DNA of 64,000 bases. Origin: JADKBO01 sp965230345 (lineage in GTDB: Bacteria; Bacteroidota; Bacteroidia; Chitinophagales; Saprospiraceae). The position numbers were made by a program, and so were the translations under genes. Shown one piece after another: positions 18,148-28,354 of this stretch. Under the pieces are notes generated by a model. The model was not told where the DNA came from. It saw only the letters and a list, made by a program, of their open reading frames with translations, and did no database searches. Position 1 is the first letter of the stretch, and each line of letters begins with the position of its first letter. The stretch covers positions 3,038,001 to 3,102,000 of the forward strand of contig CBDDKR010000002.1 of assembly GCA_965230345.1 (NCBI GenBank). The letters are read 5' to 3'.

Positions 18148-19188
18148 CTAGGGAGCTGGATTACTTATTGCCCGATGAACTTCTTCGACTTTAGCCAAAG
18201 TTGATTCATCTAAGTCAATATCAATCGAATTTATATTTTCCTCGAGTTGTTTAAGATTGGTTGCACCTATAATGTTGCTTGTAACAAAGGGTTGGTGATT
18301 CACAAAGGAAAGTGCCAACTCTGTTGTACTTATTCCTGCTTCAGCGGCTATGTCAATATACTTAGAAATCGCGATTGATGTGGATTCTGAACGATATCTT
18401 ATGAAATAGTCGTATTTATTAAGTCGATCTGTAGCCTTATCCAATTTTTGAACATATTTTCCAGAAAGACTACCCATCCCCAATGGAGAGTAAGCCAACA
18501 GTCCAATGTTTTCTCGCATAGAAACCTCGGACATGCCAATTTCATAAGCTCTATTAACCAAATTGTAGGCATTTTGAACAGATACTGGGAGGGATAAGTT
18601 TAATCTTCTTGCTTCATCTAAAAACCGCATGGTTCCCCAAGGTGTTTCATTGGATAAACCCCATTGTCTTATTTTACCGTCCTTTATTAAATCGTTTAGT
18701 GTTTCGGTTACTTCAGCAATATTATCTGACCATTGTTCATCAAAGTTATGGCTATATCCAAGTCGGCCAAATCTATTTGTGTTACGTTCTGGCCAATGGA
18801 GTTGGTATAAATCTACATAATCCGTTTGCAATCTTCTTAGGCTACGATTGATTGCATGAGATATTCTTTCTCTACTGAATCCAAGATTAGGTGCAATGTA
18901 TTCGCGATTCAGAGTCGGACCAGTAACTTTAGTAGCAAGAATAACTTGGTCTCTATTATTTCGACTATTCAACCATGTGCCTATATAATCTTCGGTTTTA
19001 CCATTATTTTCTTTAGTGCTAGGAACGGCATATAATTCTGCAGTATCAATGAAATTTACTCCATGTTCTAAGGCGAAATCTAATTGATCATGAGCTTCCA
19101 TTTCCGAATTTTGTTCACCAAAAGTCATGGTACCTAAGCATATTTTGCTCACCTTAATGTTTGTGCCCGATAAGAAAGTATATTTCAT
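18148..19188 (-). CDS. tas: aldo/keto reductase, Tas-like
   Basis: 346 residues, the same length as E. coli Tas. Seen: LGTMTFGEQNSEMEAHDQLD (~18-37) and the AKR tetrad context: Asp in FIDTAELYAVP (~46-56) with Tyr, Lys in ILATKVTGP (~83-91), His in LYQLHWPERNTNRFG (~128-142). The C-terminal NADPH-binding segment has IIGATNLKQLEENI. AKR enzymes reduce aldehydes or ketones with NADPH as a (beta/alpha)8 barrel; the substrate of Tas is not well defined. Single gene, with no close partner on the same strand, and a 570-bp gap upstream. Confidence 0.9.
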   Translation of the reverse strand: MKYTFLSGTNIKVSKICLGTMTFGEQNSEMEAHDQLDFALEHGVNFIDTAELYAVPSTKENNGKTEDYIGTWLNSRNNRDQVILATKVTGPTLNREYIAPNLGFSRERISHAINRSLRRLQTDYVDLYQLHWPERNTNRFGRLGYSHNFDEQWSDNIAEVTETLNDLIKDGKIRQWGLSNETPWGTMRFLDEARRLNLSLPVSVQNAYNLVNRAYEIGMSEVSMRENIGLLAYSPLGMGSLSGKYVQKLDKATDRLNKYDYFIRYRSESTSIAISKYIDIAAEAGISTTELALSFVNHQPFVTSNIIGATNLKQLEENINSIDIDLDESTLAKVEEVHRAISNPAP

Positions 19189-19758
19189 TAAAAGAGAATT
19201 TTATAATCATAGAATTTATACAACAAAAAGAATGTAAAGTAAAGAATATTTGGTGAGGGAAGTGAAATCTGGCTAAGGAATAGATAGTAAATTGAGAGGA
19301 TTGTTTAACCCTGATAGATCATAGAAGCGCTAATCTGAAATGAAATTTCTTACAAAGAATATAAACTATACCTTCATAAAGCATTTAAATATCACCAGTC
19401 CAACTTTCTACATATAGGTCTGTTGTGATAATCATTATTTAAATCTGAGAGACTGTCAAAAGCATTTCTTACTTTTGTTTTTTGACTAGAGCATAACATG
19501 CTTTGGTTGATTGGTGATAAAGTTTGCATAATATACTTTAATAAGAAGTGCTTACTTGTCTCAACCAATAAACAAGAATTAAATATTGATCAACAAAAAT
19601 AAAATTGTGTTAAAAGGTATCGTTAATTGAGTTAGAGATAGATTATTCTCTAGATTAACGGACTTAATCAGGTATTTGAAAGATAACGATTGTGGTTGAA
19701 ATTTGAAACAAATATTGGAGAGCTTCAAATTTGAGGGATAAAACAAGAAGAATTACTG
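19189..19758. other. 570-bp non-coding gap with inverted repeats
   Basis: Between the divergent tas-like and tetR-like genes; I see no credible ORF. It holds a perfect -7 element TACTTTTG on the plus strand at 19470-19477 (weak -33), an 8-bp perfect inverted repeat TTGGTTGA/TCAACCAA at 19503-19510 and 19561-19568 with inner AAAGT/ACTTT, and a second nested dyad at 19621-19660. It could carry a small RNA, the leader of the regulator gene, or operators. Confidence 0.4.
19621..19660. promoter_or_regulatory. nested dyad upstream of the TetR gene (possible operator)
   Basis: Outer arms CGTTAAT (19621-19627) and ATTAACG (19654-19660) are perfectly complementary; inner arms TAGAGA (19633-19638) and TCTCTA (19647-19652) too, with an 8-nt centre. 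About 100 bp upstream of the regulator start. Autoregulatory operators of TetR proteins are palindromic, hence the suggestion; an RNA hairpin is equally possible. Confidence 0.3.
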
Positions 19759-20436
19759 ATGAAGTTAGCGACAAAACTAAAAAAGGAAAAAGCAATTATT
19801 GATTCAGCCGAAAGGGTGTTTGCACAAGTGGGGATGAAAAATGCTCGCATGGAAGACATTGCCCAAGAAGCAAATATTACAAAGGTTACCCTTTATTCAT
19901 ATTTCCAAAGTAAGGATAACTTAATAATGGCTATAACCTATAATGCCTTAAATCAGCTAGAGAAAGAGTACAAGGTTGTGTTGAAAATGGCTGATCAGCT
20001 TAATGGTTTGGAGTTGACCATGGAAATCATGGAAATATTCGTTAAGTTTTGTGAGAATAACTTTTTCTATTCCGAAGTTTTATTGGAATATTTCTCATTA
20101 GTAAGATCGACTTCTGTTATGACTGATGAAACGAAACTTTCTCAGGCAACAAAAGGAAGTGATTACTATTCTAAATTGAAATCTCTTCATAATTATCCAT
20201 TTAAGGTTACTGCAGCAGCTATCAAGAAAGGTATATTGGATGGAAGTATCGACAAAAATATAGATCCTATGACATCTACCATAAGTGGTTGGATTATGAT
20301 TACGGGCTATGTGAAGTTACTATCAGCTTCAGGAGATTCAACAATTCCAATATTCAATGTGAATCTGGATGATATCAAACACTATAATTTCAAAATTGTA
20401 AGGTCGATTTTAGAAGGTAAGATTTCATATGGGTAG
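19759..20436 (+). CDS. TetR/AcrR-family transcriptional regulator
   Basis: 225 residues. The N-terminal helix-turn-helix is clear: AIIDSAERVFAQVGMKNARM then IAQEANITKVTLYSYFQSK (~13-57), matching TetR_N. The C-terminal ligand-binding half is helical and unassigned. ATG start preceded by GAAGAATT. Its stop overlaps the start of the rlmD gene by 8 nt, so the two are translated from one message. Its target is unknown; the dyad at 19621-19660 is a candidate own operator. Confidence 0.9.
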   Translation: MKLATKLKKEKAIIDSAERVFAQVGMKNARMEDIAQEANITKVTLYSYFQSKDNLIMAITYNALNQLEKEYKVVLKMADQLNGLELTMEIMEIFVKFCENNFFYSEVLLEYFSLVRSTSVMTDETKLSQATKGSDYYSKLKSLHNYPFKVTAAAIKKGILDGSIDKNIDPMTSTISGWIMITGYVKLLSASGDSTIPIFNVNLDDIKHYNFKIVRSILEGKISYG

Positions 20437-21850
20437 AAAGAAAAGATTAGTCAATAATGTAGTTTTGACTGGAATAGCAGACAAGGGATTTGCAGTTGGA
20501 AGAGCTGAAGATGGAGAAGTATTGTTTGTTTCTGGAGGTGTTCCAGGAGACGTAGTTGATGTATTGGTATTACGAAAAAAGAAAAGCTATTCTCAAGGTA
20601 TTGTAAAAAATGTAATTCAACATTCTGAATTTAGAACAGAGCCTTTTTGTGAACATTTTGCGGATTGTGGTGGTTGCAAATGGCAGGAGTTGGAGTACGA
20701 CCACCAAGTTAAATACAAACAGATAAATGTGGTTAATGCCATGACTCGATTGGCAAAACTGCCAGAGGAGTTGATAGAGCCGATAGTTGGTTCAGAAGTG
20801 ACTAGAGCTTATCGAAATAAATTGGAGTATAGTTTTAGCAATAGAAGATACATTCCACAGGCTGAGGTTGATGCACGTAAAGGGGAAGTAATTCCTCAAG
20901 AGCCGGCATTAGGGTTTCATGTGTCTGGAGGTTGGGATAAGATCCTAGATGTGAGAAAGTGCCATTTGCAAGATGATTTGTCTAATGAAATTAGAAATTT
21001 TGTCAAAGAGTTTTGTGTTGAACATGATTATAGCTTTTATCATCCAAGGAATCATGAAGGATTAATGCGAAATATCATTGTTCGTAATACTCTAGAAGGT
21101 GATTGGATGGTAGTAGTTATCTTTTTGGAAGATGATCGTCCTCGAGTTACTACTTTAATGGATGCCTTAAAAGACAACTTTCCACAAATTACATCTTTAA
21201 ACTATGTGGTTAATCCTAAACTCAATGATACAATATACGATCTTGATATCCATACCTATAATGGATTGCCATATATGGTAGAAAAACTTCGGGATGTAAA
21301 GTATCAAATTGGTCCCAAATCATTTTTTCAAACGAATTCTGCTCAAGCGATTCAGTTGTTTGATGCTGTCGTAGAGTTTGCTGAATTCGATGGAGGAGAA
21401 AATGTATATGATCTCTATACAGGTATAGGAAGTATAGCTTTATACATCGCGGATAAGGTAAAACATGTGACAGGTATTGAAGAAGTTGAAGCAGCAATAG
21501 AAGACGCAAAGGTCAATGCAAGATTTAATGCTATTGATAATACTACTTTTTATGCTGGTGATGTTAAGGATATATTGACTGAAGAATTTGCAAAAAAGCA
21601 CGGTAAGCCAGATATTGTAATTACAGATCCTCCTAGAGCAGGAATGCATCAAAATGTATGTGAAACGCTTTTAGAATTAGAAGCGGAGAAGATTGTTTAT
21701 GTATCCTGCAACCCTTCGACGCAAGCAAGGGATTTGACCATATTAGGATCTAAATATGAAGTTATTAGGATTAGAGCAGTAGATATGTTTCCTCATACGC
21801 ATCATATAGAAAATGTAGCCTTGTTACGTTTGAAAAAAGACTTGATTTAA
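20429..21850 (+). CDS. rlmD: 23S rRNA (uracil-5-)-methyltransferase, RlmD/RumA type
   Basis: 473 residues. N-terminal TRAM domain (~5-62), 4Fe-4S ligands Cys74, Cys80, Cys83 (FCEHFADCGGCKWQ) with a fourth Cys in VRKCHLQDD, SAM-binding DLYTGIGSIALYIA (~332-345), TDPPRAGMH (~398-406) and the nucleophile in YVSCNPSTQARDL (Cys427). These define the RumA-type m5U methyltransferases that use SAM to methylate 23S rRNA (U1939 in E. coli); Bacteroidota often have one enzyme of this group, which may modify another site or tRNA. Starts within the end of the TetR gene; a flippase gene follows after 9 nt. Confidence 0.92.
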   Translation: MGRKKRLVNNVVLTGIADKGFAVGRAEDGEVLFVSGGVPGDVVDVLVLRKKKSYSQGIVKNVIQHSEFRTEPFCEHFADCGGCKWQELEYDHQVKYKQINVVNAMTRLAKLPEELIEPIVGSEVTRAYRNKLEYSFSNRRYIPQAEVDARKGEVIPQEPALGFHVSGGWDKILDVRKCHLQDDLSNEIRNFVKEFCVEHDYSFYHPRNHEGLMRNIIVRNTLEGDWMVVVIFLEDDRPRVTTLMDALKDNFPQITSLNYVVNPKLNDTIYDLDIHTYNGLPYMVEKLRDVKYQIGPKSFFQTNSAQAIQLFDAVVEFAEFDGGENVYDLYTGIGSIALYIADKVKHVTGIEEVEAAIEDAKVNARFNAIDNTTFYAGDVKDILTEEFAKKHGKPDIVITDPPRAGMHQNVCETLLELEAEKIVYVSCNPSTQARDLTILGSKYEVIRIRAVDMFPHTHHIENVALLRLKKDLI

Positions 21851-21859
21851 GACGCTTTT

Positions 21860-23350
21860 ATGGGAATTATTCAAAGACAAGCTACTAAGACAAGTATTGT
21901 CAATTGGTTAGGACTTGCTCTTGGAATAATAAATGGTGTTTATGTCGTACCACATGCGCTAGAGCTTTATGGCATCTATACGTTCATCTTCAGTATAGTA
22001 ATGGTAATCGTCCCTTTAATTACAATGGGAATGCATATGGGAATTGTGAAGTTCTTTAACGAATTTGACGATGGTTCAAATAGAAACAGAAGTTTATTCT
22101 CTTTTGGTATAGTTATTACAGTAGTTGGTTTCTTAGGGTTTCTAAGTTTTGCATATCTATTTCAAGATTGGGTCGTAGATTATTACAATGAGAAAGAACC
22201 TGATAAAGTTAAATTTCTTTGGTATGTCATCCCATTGGTACTAACCACTGCTTTGTTCACGATAGTCTTACATTATGTATCTAACTTTCGTAGAATTGTC
22301 GTGCCCAATATTATTAGAAATTTAATCAAAATAATTCTTCCAGTATTGCTACTGGTATATGGCAGTGGATTGATTACTGAAGAGTCGTTTTTTAATCTGG
22401 TTGTTCTTCATTCATTGTTGACCGTATTGTTGCTGATTTTTTATTTAAAGTACTTAAAAGAACTCACGTTTGTCTGGTCTTCTGATGTATTGAGTTGGAA
22501 TAGTATTAAGTCAATGACTCCTTATTTGACGAATGGATTGCTTTTGTCTATTGGAGGTGTGATTACCACTTCAATAGATTCTATAATGATTGGCTCCATG
22601 ATCGAGATTGGCGAATCGACAGGAGTTTATGGATTAGGAATTACGATTTCAGGCATTCTAATCATGCCTAATAATGCCATCGGTGCAATATCAAGACCGA
22701 TTATTTCCAAAGGGTGGGCTACCCGTGATCTGGAGTCCATAAAATCCATTTTTCGTAAGTCCTCGATCAATCTTTTTATCATTGGAGTATTATTGTTTTC
22801 TGGTATTTGGGTGTGTATGGATGCTGTTTTTGAATTGATGCCTGAGGACAAACGGCTTGTAATTAGTCAGACCAAGGATATATTTTTTTTCCTAGGAGTA
22901 GCAAGGGTGTTTTCAATGGCATGTGGTATCAATGGGCCTGTATTATATCTATCAGATTCGTACAAATGGGGGACCTTCGGAATTATCCTCTTAGGTTTGC
23001 TAACTGCGGTGACCAACTATTTTTTGATTAACGAGTTTGGGCTAGTCGGTGCAGCGATGAGTACGGCTATATCGATATTGATATACAATTTGTATATGAC
23101 TTTTGTTTTATATTGGAAGTACAAGTTAATGCCTTGGCATTCATCCCTATTTTTTGTAGGAATAGTTGGTGTAATTGCGATTCTTGTAGCTCAACAAATC
23201 AATTTTAATAATCCTTATTTAGAGATTTTAACTAGAGGTATGCTGGTCTCCATTTTATATGTTACGACAATTTATAAATTTAGATTTTCAACAGATTTGA
23301 ATAATCTTATGGATAAATATTTGAGATCTCTATTGAGGTTTAAATCTTAA
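21860..23350 (+). CDS. polysaccharide/lipid-linked oligosaccharide flippase (Wzx/MATE-like)
   Basis: 496 residues with 12-14 hydrophobic segments spread along the whole length and short loops, starting with MGIIQRQATKTSIVNWLGL, a typical opening for the MOP-superfamily polysaccharide-biosynthesis flippases. Expected to move undecaprenyl-linked glycans across the inner membrane; the substrate is not readable and no glycosyltransferase genes adjoin it. Third gene of the tetR-rlmD-flippase run (9 nt after rlmD). The 3' end overlaps the convergent tamB gene by 11 bp. Confidence 0.85.
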   Translation: MGIIQRQATKTSIVNWLGLALGIINGVYVVPHALELYGIYTFIFSIVMVIVPLITMGMHMGIVKFFNEFDDGSNRNRSLFSFGIVITVVGFLGFLSFAYLFQDWVVDYYNEKEPDKVKFLWYVIPLVLTTALFTIVLHYVSNFRRIVVPNIIRNLIKIILPVLLLVYGSGLITEESFFNLVVLHSLLTVLLLIFYLKYLKELTFVWSSDVLSWNSIKSMTPYLTNGLLLSIGGVITTSIDSIMIGSMIEIGESTGVYGLGITISGILIMPNNAIGAISRPIISKGWATRDLESIKSIFRKSSINLFIIGVLLFSGIWVCMDAVFELMPEDKRLVISQTKDIFFFLGVARVFSMACGINGPVLYLSDSYKWGTFGIILLGLLTAVTNYFLINEFGLVGAAMSTAISILIYNLYMTFVLYWKYKLMPWHSSLFFVGIVGVIAILVAQQINFNNPYLEILTRGMLVSILYVTTIYKFRFSTDLNNLMDKYLRSLLRFKS

Positions 23351-26300
23351 TGATAGAATTTTTGATGACACTTTTGGTTTCTAACATGGATCCAAATTCA
23401 GTACGATACCGTAACCCAAGACCAATGCGCTGTCGTCTACTATTAATGTCAATTTCATCTAGGTCATATTTGCCATAGACTTTAAGATTCAGCTTTCGAT
23501 CTGGTGTAAGTGCATACCTAAAAGTAAATTCGGGAACTACATAATTGCTGGATCGCGTAAGTGATTCTCTAACAAAGTTTCCACCTACGTCAAATGAAAG
23601 TCTTCCGTCCCAAAATCTAAATTTATTTTTCAATTTCACCTCAATTTCTGTTGGTACAATTGAAATTTCTGAGGACTCGATACCAACTAAATTTAGATTG
23701 TTACGAAGATTAATGTCAAAATCAACTCCTTCGATTAATCCATTCTCTTCAAGCGTTTCGTTGATGAATCGAGTCACATAAGATGAGAGTTGATTCGAAA
23801 AGAATTCACTTAGGGTGTTTATACTGGCAGATTGAAGTACAGACCCACTAATAATAGATTGCGAAACTGCATTTGATGGTAAAAAGGAGTTGAAAACCAT
23901 GAGTCCAAATACCTGATTATTGATGTCGTTTTGATTGTTTTTCATGATTCGAACCTTACTATCTGCATAAGATTTTAATTCACCTGAAAGGTCAGGAAAA
24001 TCGAGTCCAAAACTAATGCTTGGATTGTAAAGGGTATTACCAATGTATAGTTCAAGATTTACATCGGTCGTATTTGACGCGGCTTCTTGCAACTCTTCGG
24101 TGACCAAGTATTCTGATAAAAAGAGAGACAGGTCGGTTCGAACTAAATAATCTGCTTGTAAATCTATAGTCGCATTAACTGGGTCGCCATTCCATCTTAC
24201 CTTTCCCCCTTCTCGCACATCAAAGGGCTTATTAATAAAATTGAGAGCAGTAAATAGGTAATTTCCTTCTCGAATTTCATATTCTCCAAATATGTCAAAA
24301 TCACCTTTACGATCCATATTGATTTGCATATTTCCTACACCTTGGCCTTCAATAATATCTCCTTTTGATTCATCAAAAATGAGGAAGACCTTGGCATCTT
24401 CAGTCATACTAAGGTTAATTTCAAGCTGTACACCATCGATTTTAACAGTGTTGGCCTTTTTTTCTTGTTTGTTGTTAAGATATTCGTCCTTATCAACAAA
24501 TGTTATAAAACTTCGACTACTAACAGACCGAGTAGATTGAATAGGAATATTGATAACAGTGCCTTGAGTCGCTCTTGCATTTACATTTATATTGGGATAA
24601 TTCACATTACCCGAGAATTGAGCAAGTACATATCCTTGTCCTTTGCCGTAGTAGGCAGAATTTTCTAATTTGTTTGTATTAAGTGCAATGACATTTTCAC
24701 CTTCAATGGAGGCATCTAAACTGAGTTTTCTGAATAAATCATGAATGAGTCCACCAGTAATATTTCCTACACCGCCTTCACTATCCGTAAGTTGAGCACC
24801 ATCTAAATCAATTGATTTATCTGTGATTGAGAATTTTTGTTGATCAAAATAAAACGTTTCGCCTAAAACTAAGACACGTACTTCCCCATTATGAGTTAAA
24901 CCCTCACTTTCAATTTTTAAATCGTTAAGAGGACCTTTTACAGTTCCACTTATATCTGCATAACCCTGAACATTGTCAATGCCTTTATACAGAAGATATT
25001 GTAAGATTTTCAATGGGACATTCTTAGCTTTTAGCTCAGAGTCCATCTTTTTTTCATCTAAATCAATGGAAGCATTGTACTTAATAGATTGACCATTTTC
25101 GTCATTATTGATGGATAGAATTGCATCTAGTGGTTGATTCAATGGTTTGCTTAAATCAAGATTTAATTCGCCATAAGAATCGTTGTTGACTAAAAGGTTA
25201 GGCATGAGTACATTGCCATAGAGATCTGGACTTTTCTCAAAAATGTTCTTAACTCGGATATGTGAGAATACGTCACCACTTAGATTGAATCTTTTATCTC
25301 GGATTACAGGATTGAGTAATCCAATATCAAACTTATTAACATGCAGCCTTATGCCTTTATTATCAATGTCATTAAGTTCTAGATTTCTTGTTCCATCAGT
25401 GATGTTGAAGTTTTTGATCTTAATGTATTTTTTACCAAAGACGATATTGTTGTCGGCATTGATTTTCCATCTTTTATCGAATATCCTAATATTATTTCTA
25501 ATGAAGGACAGAGATAGACCTTTGTCATGTTCAACGAGTTCCCCAACTATTTCAAAATTTTGAAGTGAATCTACTGCTTTACTGGTATTGATGTCAAATC
25601 TTAAACGATCTTGATCCAAACTTAGATTGAATGCCATCAGATTAATGGTATTGTCGGAAAATTTGGTTTTATCCAATACCAAATCAAACCTTGCTGTGCT
25701 GTCCTTAGCAGCGAGATCTATAAACACATTAGTAAATGAAATGTCATTAATACCTAATGTAGGAATGTTAGAGATTAATTCCAGTTCAGAAGATTTTGAA
25801 TTGACATATCCCTTAAGAAATAAAGTGTCTGCTTTTACAGAGCTAGGGATCCCAATGAATTTAAAGAAGCTATGATTACTTCTTAATTTAATGTCGAATT
25901 TGAAATCCTGTTGATGGGAAATTTCTTTAGGAGTAAATGACCATGATTTTGTAAATTGAGGATAATTAATCTTGATCATCGATTTTAAATCAGGGAGTAT
26001 CTTACTGATTTTGTAGTTTCCGTCGACAACTATTGTAGAGCCGTCTAAATGAATGTTAGCGTGTCGACCCGAATTATCTTTATAAGTATTGAATATCAAC
26101 GAATCGACAAGATATGTTGTATCTACTCTTGTGATATTCAAGTTTCTTGAGTCCAATTTGCCAATTAAATCATCAAATGAAGTACCACTTCCTTGTAAAT
26201 CTATATTCCCTCTAAAAGTGAAGTCTTCTTTTGATAGATTGATGGCTTTTAGATCAATGATTCCTACATCGGCATTGAAATCAAAGGTGATTTGGTTATT

Positions 26301-28166
26301 AGAGAAATCGGCAAATCCATCGAAGCCAAAATTGAAATTCAAATCCGTACTGGATATTTTACCGTCAAATTTATTTTTGTCCAAAGCACCATTAATATTG
26401 ATGTTTTTATAAGTATAATCTTTAAACGTAAGTTCGACTAAGTGTCCACTTACATCTGCATAGGCATTTTGTAAAGTCAGTCCAATGCCGTTACTAATAT
26501 TTCCGTCGAAACTGATATTGCCGACATTCTTATTGTCAGTCCATTTGTTAAGATTGAAATTTACGAGTTGTAAATCTCCACTATATGATGCTTTATCTAT
26601 TCCATTTTTTAGATCTAATCTCATATCTGACTTGATCAAACCAAGATCGGTTTTTAACGTTCCATATGCTACAAAGTCATTAGGATAACCATCAAAGTTT
26701 CCAGAAAAATCTATTGTGCCCAACTTAGAAAAATTCTTAGGAGGGTTAAATGCTGGAATGAGTTTTTTTAGCCCAGCATAACTCGTAGATAGTGATTGTA
26801 GTCTGAGGTTTATTAGAGGAGTAGGGGACTGTAAGTTTCGAGTTCCAAAATTTCCCATAGCAGTAATTGTTCCTGGTATAGATAATGAAACATCTCTTCC
26901 TTTTAGATTTGCAATTCGACCAGAAAAAATACCTGAGAAAAGTATGTTTTTGTCTGAGTTTTCTCGATAGAATTTTGTGGATTCTAATCCATGGATGAAA
27001 TGTGCGATATCGTGCAATGAAATTTTTGTATTTTGAAAAGAAGTCTTGATAATGGACTTCGTCATGATGTCTTTTAAGTCGTTATAGGATCTATACTTTA
27101 GCTCTAAATTGGATTCAATATTTGAACGATCGGTAATCAATTTAAACTCTGGGGCGAGTAAACCCGAATTTCGAATTTCGACACATCCTGTTGAAAAGTG
27201 ATGTATTTTGAAGTCTTTGTTGTCTTCTAATGAAAGGTTTTCAAGATTGAAGGTGAATTCTCTTTCAGGGGTTAGAAAAACCTCTTCAAGATTTACTTCA
27301 ATAGCTTTTAGTTCAAAATTGTTGATATCAAAGTGTCCATGAGCAAGGTGTTTATCTTTACTAGGTGAATTTTGAATGAATTGACCATTTTGAACATTAA
27401 AATAACGTATTCCAATGAATGGTAATTTTGTGTCCTCTTTTTTATTTTGATCTGACTTGGGGTTTACGATTTCTACCTTATCAACCGTAAAATTTGTAAT
27501 AGTAACCTTAGGATCTTTTAGAGATAAATCTTCCAATAAAAACTCATTATTATCTAAGTCTAAATCTTCAACAATTACAAATAGTGCATTGGATTCTACT
27601 TCTATAATTTGACCGATGTTGTCATCTTGTAAACTAAATATCAAATTGATAATGTCTAGTTTTTTCAAATCCAATTGGAGCCCTTCATTCTTTGTTGTAG
27701 CTGTGGATTTCTTTTTCGGTTTTGTAAGTTTACTAAGTAGTTGTTGCACATTGGTTTTACGCTCTCCTCTTAAGGTTCTAATGTTAAAAACAGGATTTAC
27801 CAATTCGACAGATTCTATAGATAAACTATTGCCTAAAATGGAAAGAATGTTTTTTCTTAGACTTACATTGAGAGATTTACTTGATAGAATGGTGTCTTGG
27901 TCATTTGTATAAACACCAAACCCTTCTAATTGTAAGCCATCAAAGATGCTGAAGTCTATATAATCAATATTTATATCGTGATCTAATCTTTCAGAAAGAC
28001 TATCGGTAACTTGATCAACAGTCCAGTTTTGAATAAATGGAATATGGAGTAAAGCAGATATCCACAAAGGAGATGTTAAAACAAATAATACTACCCAGAA
28101 AATCCTTCTTCTTAGGTTGGATTTAGCTGTGTTGTTATTAGAATTGTTTGATTCATTTTTCTCCAT
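23340..28166 (-). CDS. tamB: TamB-like translocation/assembly module protein (DUF490)
   Basis: 1608 residues. One N-terminal membrane anchor (~25-45, LFVLTSPLWISALLHIPFIQ), then a very long succession of beta strands typical of the AsmA/TamB bridge proteins, and a C-terminal TamB domain (~1180-1608) including FDIFGEYEIREGNYLFTALN and a terminal barrel-like segment RLSFDVGGNF, FTFRYALTPDRKLNLKVYG. TamB-like proteins span the periplasm and are implicated in lipid transport to the outer membrane and in outer-membrane protein assembly. No TamA/BamA gene adjoins it. The ATG at 28164-28166 is preceded 4 nt away by a -7 element. Confidence 0.92.
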   Translation of the reverse strand: MEKNESNNSNNNTAKSNLRRRIFWVVLFVLTSPLWISALLHIPFIQNWTVDQVTDSLSERLDHDINIDYIDFSIFDGLQLEGFGVYTNDQDTILSSKSLNVSLRKNILSILGNSLSIESVELVNPVFNIRTLRGERKTNVQQLLSKLTKPKKKSTATTKNEGLQLDLKKLDIINLIFSLQDDNIGQIIEVESNALFVIVEDLDLDNNEFLLEDLSLKDPKVTITNFTVDKVEIVNPKSDQNKKEDTKLPFIGIRYFNVQNGQFIQNSPSKDKHLAHGHFDINNFELKAIEVNLEEVFLTPEREFTFNLENLSLEDNKDFKIHHFSTGCVEIRNSGLLAPEFKLITDRSNIESNLELKYRSYNDLKDIMTKSIIKTSFQNTKISLHDIAHFIHGLESTKFYRENSDKNILFSGIFSGRIANLKGRDVSLSIPGTITAMGNFGTRNLQSPTPLINLRLQSLSTSYAGLKKLIPAFNPPKNFSKLGTIDFSGNFDGYPNDFVAYGTLKTDLGLIKSDMRLDLKNGIDKASYSGDLQLVNFNLNKWTDNKNVGNISFDGNISNGIGLTLQNAYADVSGHLVELTFKDYTYKNININGALDKNKFDGKISSTDLNFNFGFDGFADFSNNQITFDFNADVGIIDLKAINLSKEDFTFRGNIDLQGSGTSFDDLIGKLDSRNLNITRVDTTYLVDSLIFNTYKDNSGRHANIHLDGSTIVVDGNYKISKILPDLKSMIKINYPQFTKSWSFTPKEISHQQDFKFDIKLRSNHSFFKFIGIPSSVKADTLFLKGYVNSKSSELELISNIPTLGINDISFTNVFIDLAAKDSTARFDLVLDKTKFSDNTINLMAFNLSLDQDRLRFDINTSKAVDSLQNFEIVGELVEHDKGLSLSFIRNNIRIFDKRWKINADNNIVFGKKYIKIKNFNITDGTRNLELNDIDNKGIRLHVNKFDIGLLNPVIRDKRFNLSGDVFSHIRVKNIFEKSPDLYGNVLMPNLLVNNDSYGELNLDLSKPLNQPLDAILSINNDENGQSIKYNASIDLDEKKMDSELKAKNVPLKILQYLLYKGIDNVQGYADISGTVKGPLNDLKIESEGLTHNGEVRVLVLGETFYFDQQKFSITDKSIDLDGAQLTDSEGGVGNITGGLIHDLFRKLSLDASIEGENVIALNTNKLENSAYYGKGQGYVLAQFSGNVNYPNINVNARATQGTVINIPIQSTRSVSSRSFITFVDKDEYLNNKQEKKANTVKIDGVQLEINLSMTEDAKVFLIFDESKGDIIEGQGVGNMQINMDRKGDFDIFGEYEIREGNYLFTALNFINKPFDVREGGKVRWNGDPVNATIDLQADYLVRTDLSLFLSEYLVTEELQEAASNTTDVNLELYIGNTLYNPSISFGLDFPDLSGELKSYADSKVRIMKNNQNDINNQVFGLMVFNSFLPSNAVSQSIISGSVLQSASINTLSEFFSNQLSSYVTRFINETLEENGLIEGVDFDINLRNNLNLVGIESSEISIVPTEIEVKLKNKFRFWDGRLSFDVGGNFVRESLTRSSNYVVPEFTFRYALTPDRKLNLKVYGKYDLDEIDINSRRQRIGLGLRYRTEFGSMLETKSVIKNSIIKI

Positions 28167-28170
28167 TATG

Positions 28171-28178
28171 CAAAGTTA
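28171..28178 (-). promoter_or_regulatory. -7 element abutting the tamB start codon
   Basis: Minus strand reads TAACTTTG, 4 nt before the tamB ATG; the same 11-mer TAACTTTGCAT occurs before the SprB-repeat gene. If used, the tamB mRNA would be essentially leaderless. No clear -33 TTG at the expected spacing. Confidence 0.3.
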
Positions 28179-28354
28179 ATTACTTAGCCTTTATAATTTT
28201 TATATAAGTTGAATTTTTACGACAGATTCCTTTTGGTTTGAGATGTAACCAAAAACTTTATATACATTAAGTGTGAGTGGTATTGTCATGGTTATTTTGA
28301 TCTTAATCACCTAAAGATTAGATTAACGCTATTCACATAATTCATTTTATTAAA

